DNA of 11,443 nucleotides from positions 1 through 11,443 of the forward strand of contig CANOFI010000048.1 of NCBI GenBank assembly GCA_947565255.1. Reading direction: 5' to 3'. The notes beneath the pieces were generated by a model, which saw nothing but the letters and a program-made list of their open reading frames with translations, was not told where the DNA came from and made no database searches. This DNA comes from an uncultured Lachnospiraceae bacterium (GTDB lineage Bacteria; Bacillota; Clostridia; Lachnospirales; Lachnospiraceae). The position numbers were made by a program, and so were the translations under genes. Below, piece after piece: positions 1 to 7,161 of the stretch; positions within the stretch are counted from its first letter, which is position 1; each line of letters opens with the position of its first letter.

Positions 1-386
1 TCTCTGAAGCAAGTTCTATCCATTCCCCTGCCCCCGAAAATCCTCCGCACAATGCTTTTTTCGTAAATATGTAATTTTACTTTTCCTCTTCCATTCAGTT
101 CCACCTCAATTTTATCAATAAAAGGAAATGCCGGGGGATTAAAATAGTTGTATTCACAATATAAGTACCATGCATTTTGCTCTAAGTCACTTCCCAGCAC
201 CATCTCTTTAATTTCCTCATCGGTATAAAAGCTGTTTCCGTCAATTTCCACAGATGTGATGTGGTTCATATAATATGCAATACACAAAATCCCTGCGATT
301 ACTGCAAGCACACACAGGATGACAGACATTTTTTTCCATATGGATACTCGTTTCTTTTTTTCCTTTTTCGCTCGTTCGGCAGCCAT
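1..386 (-). CDS. ftsQ: FtsQ/DivIB cell division protein, N-terminal part (cut by left window edge)
   Basis: Seen: a minus-strand reading frame starts at ATG 384-386 and stays open to base 1 (128 residues). It has a Lys/Arg-rich cytoplasmic N-terminus (residues 5-19), one membrane segment (about 20-40), then a POTRA-like segment (about 43-110) that begins ITSVEIDGN and ends in a VKLHIYEK strand, the usual layout of FtsQ/DivIB. A Shine-Dalgarno-like GGGGGA lies about 5 bases before the ATG, and the murA stop is 21 bases upstream. Known of the family: a bitopic divisome protein that joins FtsL and the FtsB-type protein (DivIC) outside the membrane and helps control septal synthesis by FtsW and its transpeptidase. 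Odd: the last 17 visible residues (after YEK) do not resemble the usual Gly/aromatic continuation. The identification rests on domain layout and on the position after ftsW and murA. Confidence 0.85.
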   Translation of the reverse strand, partial: MAAERAKKEKKKRVSIWKKMSVILCVLAVIAGILCIAYYMNHITSVEIDGNSFYTDEEIKEMVLGSDLEQNAWYLYCEYNYFNPPAFPFIDKIEVELNGRGKVKLHIYEKSIVRRIFGGRGMDRTCFR

Positions 387-407
387 ACTGTCCCCCGCTT
401 TCTCTTT

Positions 408-1673
408 TTATTCATCCTGTACTTCTATCTTTTGAATCTTACCGCCTAAAGCTGCAAGATCACCGGCAATATCAGCGTATCCCCGTGCAAGAAATTCATA
501 TCCTGTTATCACAGTATCGCCCTCGGCCGCAAGCCCGGCTATCACCAATGCCGCCCCGCCTCTTAAATCCCTGGCATGCACTCTGGCTCCGTACAGTTTT
601 TTTACCGGACAAATCTCAATAACCCGGCCATTTACTTTTATATCGGCCTGCATTTTATTCAATTCCTCAACGGCTGCAAACCGCGATTCAAATACCGTTT
701 CCTCGATATGGCTTTTTCGGTCTGAAATACTTAAAATTGCCGCAAGCTGCGACTGCAAATCCGTAGGGAAACCGGGATACGGCGTTGTCTTTATCCATTC
801 GATTCCCTTTACCGCCTGTGAACCGTCAAACAGAATCGTATCATCAGTAATACGAAGCTTTCCGCCTGTTTTTAATAAAACCCTGTATACTGCATCCAGC
901 TGGCCCACCGGAGCACCGCGAAGCACCACCTTACCCCTGGTTGCTGCTGCCGCCGCAAGATAGGTTCCTGCCACAATCCGGTCGGCTGCAGCCTGACAGG
1001 TTATTGCATGCAGCTCTTTTACCCCATGGACTACAAGGCAGTCCGGCCGTTTCCAAACAATATCTGCTCCCATTTGATTCAAAAATACTACAAGCTGCGT
1101 TACCTCCGGTTCCCTGGAACAGCCATTAATACTCGTTGTTCCTTCCGCCAGCACTGCGGCAAGCATAAGATTCTGGGTCGCTCCCACACTCGGATAGGGA
1201 AGCGAAATTTTGCAGCCGCAAAGGTTTTCGGCCTTTGCATGCAGATTCTGTTCTCCTTCTTCAAAAACAACACCCATCTTTTTTAGTCCTGCAAGATGCA
1301 TATCAATTGGACGTTTTCCAATCACACATCCCCCCGGATATGGAATATCCGCCTCTTTCATTCTTCCGAGCAGACTCCCGAGAAAAATAACCGAAGACCG
1401 CATAGAGCCTGCCGATAACGCCCGGATTCTGCATGTCTTTGAATCACTTGTATCGATACAGAGCGTATTGTTTTCCCACCGGATCCGGCAGCCTAGCTCC
1501 TCCATAATTTCTGTCATATGAAAAACATCGGTAATCCTGGGACATTTTTTTATTGCAGTCGTGCCCTTTGCTAATAATGCCGCAGCTATCATCGGCAGCA
1601 CCGCGTTTTTGGAGCTTTGTACTGTCAATTCTCCATAAAGAGGCGTTTGCCCGGTTATCTGTATTATTTCCAC
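408..1673 (-). CDS. murA: UDP-N-acetylglucosamine 1-carboxyvinyltransferase MurA
   Basis: Catalyses the first committed step of peptidoglycan synthesis in the cytoplasm: enolpyruvyl transfer from PEP to UDP-GlcNAc. Seen: 421 residues, the normal family length, with Lys22 in the SKNA motif, catalytic Cys116 in PGGCVIGKRPIDMH (the fosfomycin target), and the conserved Asp305 in GFPTDLQSQ. Active-site residues are intact, so a working enzyme is expected. The start is GTG (1671-1673), supported by AAGGGGG 6 bases upstream and by the family-typical N-terminus. It follows ftsW after an 87-base gap that contains inverted repeats and a TATAAT, so it may be controlled separately from the genes upstream; ftsQ follows 21 bases after its stop. 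Position: it occupies the ftsW-ftsQ slot where many Firmicutes carry murG. Clostridia often have two MurA paralogues; which one this is cannot be told here. Confidence 0.97.
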   Translation of the reverse strand: MEIIQITGQTPLYGELTVQSSKNAVLPMIAAALLAKGTTAIKKCPRITDVFHMTEIMEELGCRIRWENNTLCIDTSDSKTCRIRALSAGSMRSSVIFLGSLLGRMKEADIPYPGGCVIGKRPIDMHLAGLKKMGVVFEEGEQNLHAKAENLCGCKISLPYPSVGATQNLMLAAVLAEGTTSINGCSREPEVTQLVVFLNQMGADIVWKRPDCLVVHGVKELHAITCQAAADRIVAGTYLAAAAATRGKVVLRGAPVGQLDAVYRVLLKTGGKLRITDDTILFDGSQAVKGIEWIKTTPYPGFPTDLQSQLAAILSISDRKSHIEETVFESRFAAVEELNKMQADIKVNGRVIEICPVKKLYGARVHARDLRGGAALVIAGLAAEGDTVITGYEFLARGYADIAGDLAALGGKIQKIEVQDE

Positions 1674-1760
1674 AGCGTTTCCCCCTTATCACCCATCGGT
1701 AAGACACTCATTTTTTGTCTAATCCCATTATATGCGTGATAAGGAAAAACGTTCCTTCAG
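1674..1760 (-). promoter_or_regulatory. ftsW-murA intergenic region with overlapping inverted repeats and candidate internal promoter
   Basis: Seen, on the minus strand: (1) a hairpin with a perfect 6-base stem AAGGAA/TTCCTT and 5-base loop (1741-1757). (2) A perfect 9-base inverted repeat, CCTTATCAC at 1736-1744 and GTGATAAGG at 1684-1692; its second arm contains the start of the murA Shine-Dalgarno AAGGGGG. (3) A small AGACA/TGTCT stem in the loop between those arms. (4) A perfect TATAAT (1727-1732) with only a poor -35 at 17 bases (GGAACG). Structures 1 and 2 share bases 1741-1744, so they exclude each other. Inference: this could tune murA translation or let murA be transcribed separately. 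No U-tract follows hairpin 1, so it is not a typical terminator. Confidence 0.35.
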
Positions 1761-2870
1761 TTATTTTTTCACAGACCTGGATACATTCAGGGCCAGGCCC
1801 ATCTCTGCCAGCAGAAATAAAACGGACGTACCCCCGTAGCTGATAAAGGGCAGCGTAATTCCCGTATTCGGTATAGTATTAGTAACAACAGCGACATTTA
1901 AAATAACCTGAATCGCGATATGTGCTAAAATTCCGGCGGCAATTAACGCTCCAAACAAATCCGTGGAACGGTGCGCTGCAATTAAAAACCGCCAGAGCAT
2001 TAATAAAAACAATAAAAGCAAAAGCCCTGCGCCGACCAATCCCAGCTCCTCGCAGATAATTGAAAATATCATGTCGTTCTGTGCCTCCGGAACAAATCCA
2101 AGCTTCTGCATGCTGTTTCCAAACCCGGTTCCGAATAAACCACCGGAACCAATAGCATATAAACCCTGCAGGGTCTGGTAGCCTTTTTCATATTTTTCAG
2201 GATTTCTCCATATCAAAAGCCGCTCCAGACGGTACTGCTCAACGCTCAAAAAAATGCCGACAAAACCGCCGCCAAGCAAAGCCAGCGCGCCAAACTGTTT
2301 GTAGGAGGGACTTGCCACGAACACCAGGGTCACGGCGATTCCCAGTATGATTATCGCCGTACTTAAGTTATTGGTTCCTACCAGTCCGACAATCGGAAGC
2401 ACCAGCAAAATTACTTTAAAAAGTGACAATATGCTTTTTATTTTCTTTTTGTTATTGCTGATGTACCATGCAAGAAATAAAATCACCGCCACTTTTGCAA
2501 ATTCTGCCGGCTGAAATGACAAGGGTCCAAGGGACAGCCAGCGTTTTGAGCCGTTGTAGGAATCCCCTACGGCCAGCACAAGCGCAGAAAGCACCATGGA
2601 CAGAATGTATGCCGGAAGCGCAAGCTTTTCCCAGTAGTGATAGTCAATATTGGATACGACATACATGACAAACAGTCCAAGTGCAGTAGCAAGCAATTGT
2701 TTTTTAAAGTAATACCCTGCGTCGCCAAATTTCACCTCTCCATTGTAGGCGCTGGTGCTGTAGAGCATTACCATTCCAAAGGTCACAAATAGAATTACAA
2801 TGACCGCAAGTGTATCATCCATCCGGTTTTTACTGACTGTATCCTTCCTGCCATCCGGCCATCCAGACAT
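1761..2870 (-). CDS. ftsW: FtsW/SpoVE-type SEDS peptidoglycan glycosyltransferase
   Basis: An integral membrane SEDS-family polymerase that joins lipid II into glycan strands at the septum, working with a class B penicillin-binding protein. Seen: 369 residues, strongly hydrophobic with about ten membrane segments; the SEDS signature SKRWLSLGPLSFQPAEFAK (residues 108-126); the extracellular loop FVPEAQNDMIF with the presumed catalytic Asp266; and the C-terminal PFISYGGTS box (341-349). The ATG start lies 13 bases after the murD stop, and GGGGTGG about 5 bases upstream serves as ribosome site, so translation is probably coupled to murD. Residues 1-16 are a short polar cytoplasmic lead. FtsW, SpoVE and RodA are hard to separate by motif alone; position in the dcw cluster with murD and ftsQ favours the division or sporulation member over RodA. 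The two class B proteins upstream are its likely partners. Confidence 0.93.
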   Translation of the reverse strand: MSGWPDGRKDTVSKNRMDDTLAVIVILFVTFGMVMLYSTSAYNGEVKFGDAGYYFKKQLLATALGLFVMYVVSNIDYHYWEKLALPAYILSMVLSALVLAVGDSYNGSKRWLSLGPLSFQPAEFAKVAVILFLAWYISNNKKKIKSILSLFKVILLVLPIVGLVGTNNLSTAIIILGIAVTLVFVASPSYKQFGALALLGGGFVGIFLSVEQYRLERLLIWRNPEKYEKGYQTLQGLYAIGSGGLFGTGFGNSMQKLGFVPEAQNDMIFSIICEELGLVGAGLLLLLFLLMLWRFLIAAHRSTDLFGALIAAGILAHIAIQVILNVAVVTNTIPNTGITLPFISYGGTSVLFLLAEMGLALNVSRSVKK

Positions 2871-2883
2871 TGCACCACCCCAG

Positions 2884-4242
2884 CTATACTATTTTTGTTC
2901 TAACATATTCTTTAAACAGGTCGCCCCGCTGTTCGTAATTATCAAACATGCCCCAGCTTGCACAGGCAGGAGACAGCAGCACCGCATCTCCGCACTCTGC
3001 CTGGGACACACACTCCTGCATTGCTTCTTCAAACGTATCTTTTTCTATAATATTCTCTATTCCGCATTCTCTTGCAGCCTTTGCAATCTTTTCTTTTGTC
3101 TGTCCGATTAACACTAAGGCCTTTACCTTTCCCCTGCAGGCATTTAACCATTCTTTGTAATCGGATTTCTTGTCATAGCCTCCTGCTAACAGAACCGTCG
3201 GACGGTCCATCGCTTTAATTCCCTGAATCGCCGCATCCGGATTCGTCCCTTTTGAATCGTTGTAATATTTCACACCATTACGTTCTTCTACAAACTCGAT
3301 TCTGTGCTCCACTGCCTGAAACTGTGAAATCTCTTTCTGGATCACGTCTGCCGGAACCTGCATGCTGACTGCCATGGCGGCGGCCGCCATGACATTTTCC
3401 ACATTGCAGTCCCCGGCAAGCTGTATATCCGACAACAGACATATCTTTTCTGTCTTCCCATTATGTACATATACAATTGCATCTTCTTTTATGCAGATTC
3501 CATCCTCAAGCTCTTCTAAGCGGCTGAAAAAAAGCACCCTGGCCGGAATTTGTTTTGCCAGCTCCCTTGTCAGCTGGTTGTCATAATTCAGGACACAGAC
3601 CTGTTCCTTTGTCTGGTTTTTTGCGATATCGGCCTTTGCATGGATGTAATTTTCCATTGTATGGTGACGATTCAGATGGTCCGGCGTAATATTTAATATA
3701 GCCGATACATCCGGTCGGAATTTGTCGATGGTCTCTAACTGAAAGCTGCTGATTTCAGCAACTGTTACCGTGTCATCTGACATTTTTTTTACAAACCCGG
3801 TATAGGGGATTCCAATATTTCCCACCACATATACATCTGAAAAATATTGTTTCATAATCTGCCCTGTAAGCGCTGTGGTTGTCGTCTTTCCATTGGTTCC
3901 GGTTATGCCGATTATTTTTCCGGCTCCAAAAAGATACGCAAGCTCAATTTCGCCGATTACCGGAATGTTTTTTTGCCGGAACGCCTCTACAAACGGCAGG
4001 TCTGTCGGAATACCTGGACTCAATACGACAATGTCGACCTGCCTTTCCTCTGCATCCCATTTCCCTAAAACCATTTCCGGACAGGCTCCTTTGGGAAAAT
4101 TTTCCGCAATCTGCACCGCATCCTTGCTTTGGTCCGCATCATACAGAATTGTCCGTATTCCATTTTGGATAAGAAGCCCGGCCGCTGCTATTCCGCTGAC
4201 TCCGCACCCCGCCACCAATACTGTTTTTTCTGAAAAATTCAT
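2884..4242 (-). CDS. murD: UDP-N-acetylmuramoyl-L-alanine--D-glutamate ligase MurD
   Basis: ATP-dependent cytoplasmic ligase adding D-glutamate to UDP-MurNAc-L-Ala. Seen (numbering from ATG 4242, 452 residues): N-terminal Rossmann-like UDP-binding domain starting KTVLVAGCGVSGIAAAG (6-22); ATP P-loop GITGTNGKTTTT (112-123); EISSFQLE (163-170); NITPDHLNRHH (184-194) followed by Lys203 in HAKAD, the usual carbamylated lysine; and C-terminal ligase domain motifs YNDSKGTNPDA, LLAGGYDKKSDY and LLSPACASWGMFDNY. Start choice: a longer form from ATG 4263 adds seven residues (MERRMYS), but the AGAAGGA eight bases before ATG 4242 and the family-typical beginning MNFSEKTVLVAG favour 4242. It lies 42 bases after mraY and 13 bases before ftsW. 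All motifs are intact. Confidence 0.97.
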   Translation of the reverse strand: MNFSEKTVLVAGCGVSGIAAAGLLIQNGIRTILYDADQSKDAVQIAENFPKGACPEMVLGKWDAEERQVDIVVLSPGIPTDLPFVEAFRQKNIPVIGEIELAYLFGAGKIIGITGTNGKTTTTALTGQIMKQYFSDVYVVGNIGIPYTGFVKKMSDDTVTVAEISSFQLETIDKFRPDVSAILNITPDHLNRHHTMENYIHAKADIAKNQTKEQVCVLNYDNQLTRELAKQIPARVLFFSRLEELEDGICIKEDAIVYVHNGKTEKICLLSDIQLAGDCNVENVMAAAAMAVSMQVPADVIQKEISQFQAVEHRIEFVEERNGVKYYNDSKGTNPDAAIQGIKAMDRPTVLLAGGYDKKSDYKEWLNACRGKVKALVLIGQTKEKIAKAARECGIENIIEKDTFEEAMQECVSQAECGDAVLLSPACASWGMFDNYEQRGDLFKEYVRTKIV

Positions 4243-4250
4243 ACTGTACA

Positions 4251-4257
4251 TCCTTCT
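4251..4257 (-). promoter_or_regulatory. Ribosome binding site deciding the murD start
   Basis: AGAAGGA on the minus strand, eight bases before ATG 4240-4242. It lies inside the longer frame from ATG 4263, whose own upstream purine run places AAGGA about 11 bases away. The shorter start fits both spacing and the usual MurD N-terminus. Confidence 0.6.
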
Positions 4258-4284
4258 TTCCATTTTTCTTCTTTTCCTTCAAAG

Positions 4285-5253
4285 CTATAACGCCAGAAGC
4301 GCAACAAGGCAGAGAATTGCCGTCACCACGGAAAATACTGTCACTACACGTGTCTCCGACCAGCCGCACAATTCAAAATGATGATGAATCGGCGCCATTT
4401 TAAAAATACGTTTTCCGCCGGTCAGTTTAAAATAAACGACCTGCAGCATAACGGATAACACTTCGACAAAATATACGAGTCCCACAAGTAAAATAAATAC
4501 GGGAATTTCAAGCATGTATGCGGTTGCCGCCACAAATCCTCCAAGCGCCAGGGAGCCCGTATCGCCCATAAAAACCTTTGCCGGATATACATTAAAAAGC
4601 AGAAATCCCAAAAGGCTGCCCACAGCCGCACAGGTGACCGGCTCAATCCCGCTCTTTTTTCCGACTGCCACAACCGTGAAAAATACGGCTACCAAAACCG
4701 TCACACTTGCCGCCAGGCCATCCAGGCCGTCTGTAAAATTTACGCCGTTGACCGTTCCAATCACGGCAAAATATAACAGAACTACTGCCATTCCAATTGG
4801 CAGGAGCACCTCTTTTCCCTGTAAAAAAGGCAATTTCAGTTTCTGAATATCCACCTGGGTATTTTGTAATAAATAATATACAAATATGGTTGTCACTATA
4901 ATCTGCGCACTTAGTTTCTGCATAACACTAAGCCCCTTTGAGCGTTTCATGACAACTTTGATATAATCATCTAAAAACCCAATAATTCCGAATCCCACTG
5001 TCGCAAAGAGTATGGGGATGCAGTCTGGATATTTTTTCATATACAGCAGGGTTACCGCTATAATTCCAACCATTATAATTGTGCCGCCCATAGTGGGAGT
5101 TCCATTTTTCGCCTTATGCGCTTCGACTCCTTCTTCTCTCACTGTCTGCCCGATTTTCAGCTTTTTCAAAAACGGAATCACAATCGGGCTGACTATCACA
5201 CTGATAAAAAAAGAAAGAACCACCGGCATTACCACATCCGCATTTATTTTCAT
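4285..5253 (-). CDS. mraY: Phospho-N-acetylmuramoyl-pentapeptide-transferase MraY
   Basis: Polytopic membrane enzyme that transfers phospho-MurNAc-pentapeptide to undecaprenyl phosphate, giving lipid I. Seen (322 residues from ATG 5253): about ten membrane segments; KIGQTVREEG then GTPTMGG near the N-terminus; the Mg-binding pair GFLDDYIKV (Asp95-Asp96); GTVNGVNFTDGLDGLAA (166-182); FMGDTGSLALGG with the conserved Asp231; and the cytoplasmic PIHHHFE motif (288-294). Start is uncertain: ATG 5253 has AGGAG only two bases before it and GAGGTG twelve bases before it, while an in-frame GTG at 5268, one base after the preceding stop, would add MRIGD. ATG is preferred on codon type and family pattern. 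murE and murF, which often sit just before mraY, are missing; the gene directly follows the SpoVD-like transpeptidase. Confidence 0.97.
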   Translation of the reverse strand: MKINADVVMPVVLSFFISVIVSPIVIPFLKKLKIGQTVREEGVEAHKAKNGTPTMGGTIIMVGIIAVTLLYMKKYPDCIPILFATVGFGIIGFLDDYIKVVMKRSKGLSVMQKLSAQIIVTTIFVYYLLQNTQVDIQKLKLPFLQGKEVLLPIGMAVVLLYFAVIGTVNGVNFTDGLDGLAASVTVLVAVFFTVVAVGKKSGIEPVTCAAVGSLLGFLLFNVYPAKVFMGDTGSLALGGFVAATAYMLEIPVFILLVGLVYFVEVLSVMLQVVYFKLTGGKRIFKMAPIHHHFELCGWSETRVVTVFSVVTAILCLVALLAL

Positions 5254-5269
5254 ATCTCCTATACGCACC

Positions 5270-7036
5270 TCAATTTTCTTCTTTCATCTCGTCTATTTCT
5301 TCCTGCGTATATCGTAATTCTATGCCAAGATATGGCAGTATATTTTCAAATATTTCCTGTGCCACCGGGGCTGCAATGGTTCCTCCATAGTAAATTCCCT
5401 GCGGGTTATTGATGATTACCAGCACTAACACCTGCGGGTTATCGGCCGGCGCAAATCCAAGAAACGACGCAATGTAGCGGTTTGCACTTCTCGGAAGCGT
5501 CTGCGACGTCGCCGTCTTCCCGCCGACATGAAATCCGGGTATATACGCCTTATGGCCCGTTCCTTCCGCCACTACCTGCTCTAATACATAGCGCAGCGTT
5601 TCGGAGGTTTCCTTAGAAATAATATTTTCTTTTGAAGAAAAGGCCAGTTCTTCTATAATCTTTCCATCTGCATCCTGAATGTTTTTTCCAAAATGCGGCG
5701 TCACCCTCGTCCCGCCGTTAATCAGCGAGCTCACTGTCGTTGCAAGCTGTATCGGGGTTATCTGAAACGACTGTCCGAACGAAATGGTCGCCAGTTCTAC
5801 CTGACCGATATTCTCTTCCTTATGCATAATGGTCGATGCTTCTCCCGGAAGATCAATATTGGTTTTGCTCAGCAGTTGAAACTGTTGGAAATACCGGTAA
5901 AAGTTAGACACTCCTAACCGAAGCCCAACCTCAATAAAAACCGGGTTGCATGAATTCATAACGGCCTGTGTAAAGGTTTCCGCCCCATGCCCGGATACTT
6001 TGTGGCATTTAATTCTTCTGTCATCCACAATTTTGAACCCCGGACAGGAAAAATTGTCCTCTAAGGATACCACCTTTTCTTCCAGCCCGGCTGCCGTCGT
6101 AATGATTTTAAACGTGGAGCCCGGCTCGTACGTATCGTTGATACACTGGTTTCTCCACATCCGGTTTAACCGGTCCTGCTTCTCCTTGTCGGACAATACT
6201 GCACCCGGCGTCACATCGGTCAGCGTATACGGGTCATTTAAATTAAATTCCGGCGTATTGACCATGGCGAGCAGTTCTCCGTTCTGCGGATTCATCACAA
6301 GGATGGATACACTGTCCGCAGATTTTTTTTCGAGCACCTTTTTTGCAGCCTGTTCTACATATTCCTGAATGTTTCTATCGATGGTCGTCTGCAGGTTATA
6401 CCCGTTTTCGGGCTCCTGCCGCTCCTCCACCGCCGCGTCAATTTCCACGCCGCGTGCGTCTGTCAGTGTCAGAATCTTCCCGCTTTTTCCGGAAAGATAT
6501 TTATCATATTTTACCTCAAGCCCTATAATGCCCTGATTATCGCCACCGGTAAACCCAAGCACCTTGGACGCCAGGTCATTGTATGGATAATAGCGCTTGT
6601 AATCCTCGTCAATTTTAATGCCCTCTAACTCGTATTTGCGAATGGCATCACCGATTTCCTTATCTACATTTTTTTTAATAATTTCTATGGAACTATATTT
6701 TTCAACCTTTTTACGGATGGTTTCCTGGTCCATTTGCAGTTCCTTTGCCAGCGCTTCAATTACCTTTTCCGGTTCCTTTATCTGATTGTGTATGACGGAA
6801 ATGGTACAGACGGAGCGGTTTGTAGCGAGTATTTCTCCGTTGCGGTCTAATATTTCACCGCGTGCCGCTTTGATATCCCGCTCTCTCTGGTGCAAATCCT
6901 TTGCCTTTGTTCCATAATATTCGGAACAAAAAATCATCAGAAAAACGAGTCTGCACAGCAGCACAACCAGCACAGCCAGCACTATGATAAATACAACAAA
7001 GATTTTCTTTTTATGAAACGTTTTATTTTTCTGCAT
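5270..7036 (-). CDS. spoVD: SpoVD-like class B penicillin-binding protein (peptidoglycan D,D-transpeptidase), KTA variant
   Basis: Cross-links peptides of new peptidoglycan outside the membrane, normally with a SEDS polymerase such as FtsW/SpoVE. Seen (588 residues from ATG 7036): short basic N-terminus, one membrane anchor (about 12-37), the class B pedestal start ARGEILDRNGEILATN (58-73), then the transpeptidase domain with PGSTFK (Ser307, Lys310), NSCN (Ser362-Asn364) and GGKTATSQ, where the usual KTG box reads KTA (507-509; codon GCG is clear). No PASTA domain follows; it ends in a Glu-rich tail. A longer start at ATG 7084 adds 16 residues (MSGRTVLLDGGW...), but that codon sits in a GC-rich hairpin and the extension is atypical; 7036 has only a weak GTGAG site. 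Being second of two class B proteins, ahead of mraY, matches the spoVD place in Bacillus, hence the symbol; a vegetative role is also possible. Confidence 0.88.
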   Translation of the reverse strand: MQKNKTFHKKKIFVVFIIVLAVLVVLLCRLVFLMIFCSEYYGTKAKDLHQRERDIKAARGEILDRNGEILATNRSVCTISVIHNQIKEPEKVIEALAKELQMDQETIRKKVEKYSSIEIIKKNVDKEIGDAIRKYELEGIKIDEDYKRYYPYNDLASKVLGFTGGDNQGIIGLEVKYDKYLSGKSGKILTLTDARGVEIDAAVEERQEPENGYNLQTTIDRNIQEYVEQAAKKVLEKKSADSVSILVMNPQNGELLAMVNTPEFNLNDPYTLTDVTPGAVLSDKEKQDRLNRMWRNQCINDTYEPGSTFKIITTAAGLEEKVVSLEDNFSCPGFKIVDDRRIKCHKVSGHGAETFTQAVMNSCNPVFIEVGLRLGVSNFYRYFQQFQLLSKTNIDLPGEASTIMHKEENIGQVELATISFGQSFQITPIQLATTVSSLINGGTRVTPHFGKNIQDADGKIIEELAFSSKENIISKETSETLRYVLEQVVAEGTGHKAYIPGFHVGGKTATSQTLPRSANRYIASFLGFAPADNPQVLVLVIINNPQGIYYGGTIAAPVAQEIFENILPYLGIELRYTQEEIDEMKEEN

Positions 7037-7161
7037 AACAATCTCACACCATCCGCCATCAAGGAGGACTGTCCTGCCGCTCATGCCGGCAGGGCAAGGC
7101 TCGCCATAGTTCTTTACTAATCCCTATGACAAAAGCCCGAAGATTATTACATACAATGTCT
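7037..7161 (-). promoter_or_regulatory. Inter-PBP region: candidate promoter and GC-rich hairpin
   Basis: Seen, on the minus strand: TGTACA (7166-7171), 17 bases, then AATAAT (7143-7148) preceded by TG, a fair extended -10 sigma-A-like match whose -35 overlaps the end of the upstream gene. A second, weaker possibility is a sporulation sigma-E-like AATAAT ... CATAGGGA pair. Downstream lies a perfect 7-base stem CCTGCCG/CGGCAGG (7073-7079 with 7087-7093, 7-base loop) that contains ATG 7082-7084. Bases 7051-7110 are about 63% G+C by hand count, above the neighbourhood. Function is inferred only; the hairpin lacks a U-tract and is not a standard terminator. Confidence 0.3.

Noticed and set aside
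1444..1707. Minus-strand frame of 87 codons overlapping the start of murA
   Set aside because: Different frame from the complete, motif-bearing MurA and no family resemblance.
1741..1757. AAGGAA/TTCCTT hairpin as a terminator after ftsW
   Set aside because: The stem is short and AT-rich and is followed by ATCACGCAT rather than a T-run.
3875..4381. Plus-strand open frame of 168 codons
   Set aside because: It lies entirely opposite murD and the end of mraY, both fully motif-supported, with no recognisable protein features; an antisense shadow.
5116..5412. Plus-strand open frame spanning the mraY-transpeptidase junction
   Set aside because: Opposite two confirmed genes, no motif and no ribosome site.
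7073..7093. GC-rich hairpin as an intrinsic terminator between the transpeptidase genes
   Set aside because: No T-run follows on either strand; on the minus strand it is followed by mixed sequence leading into the next gene.
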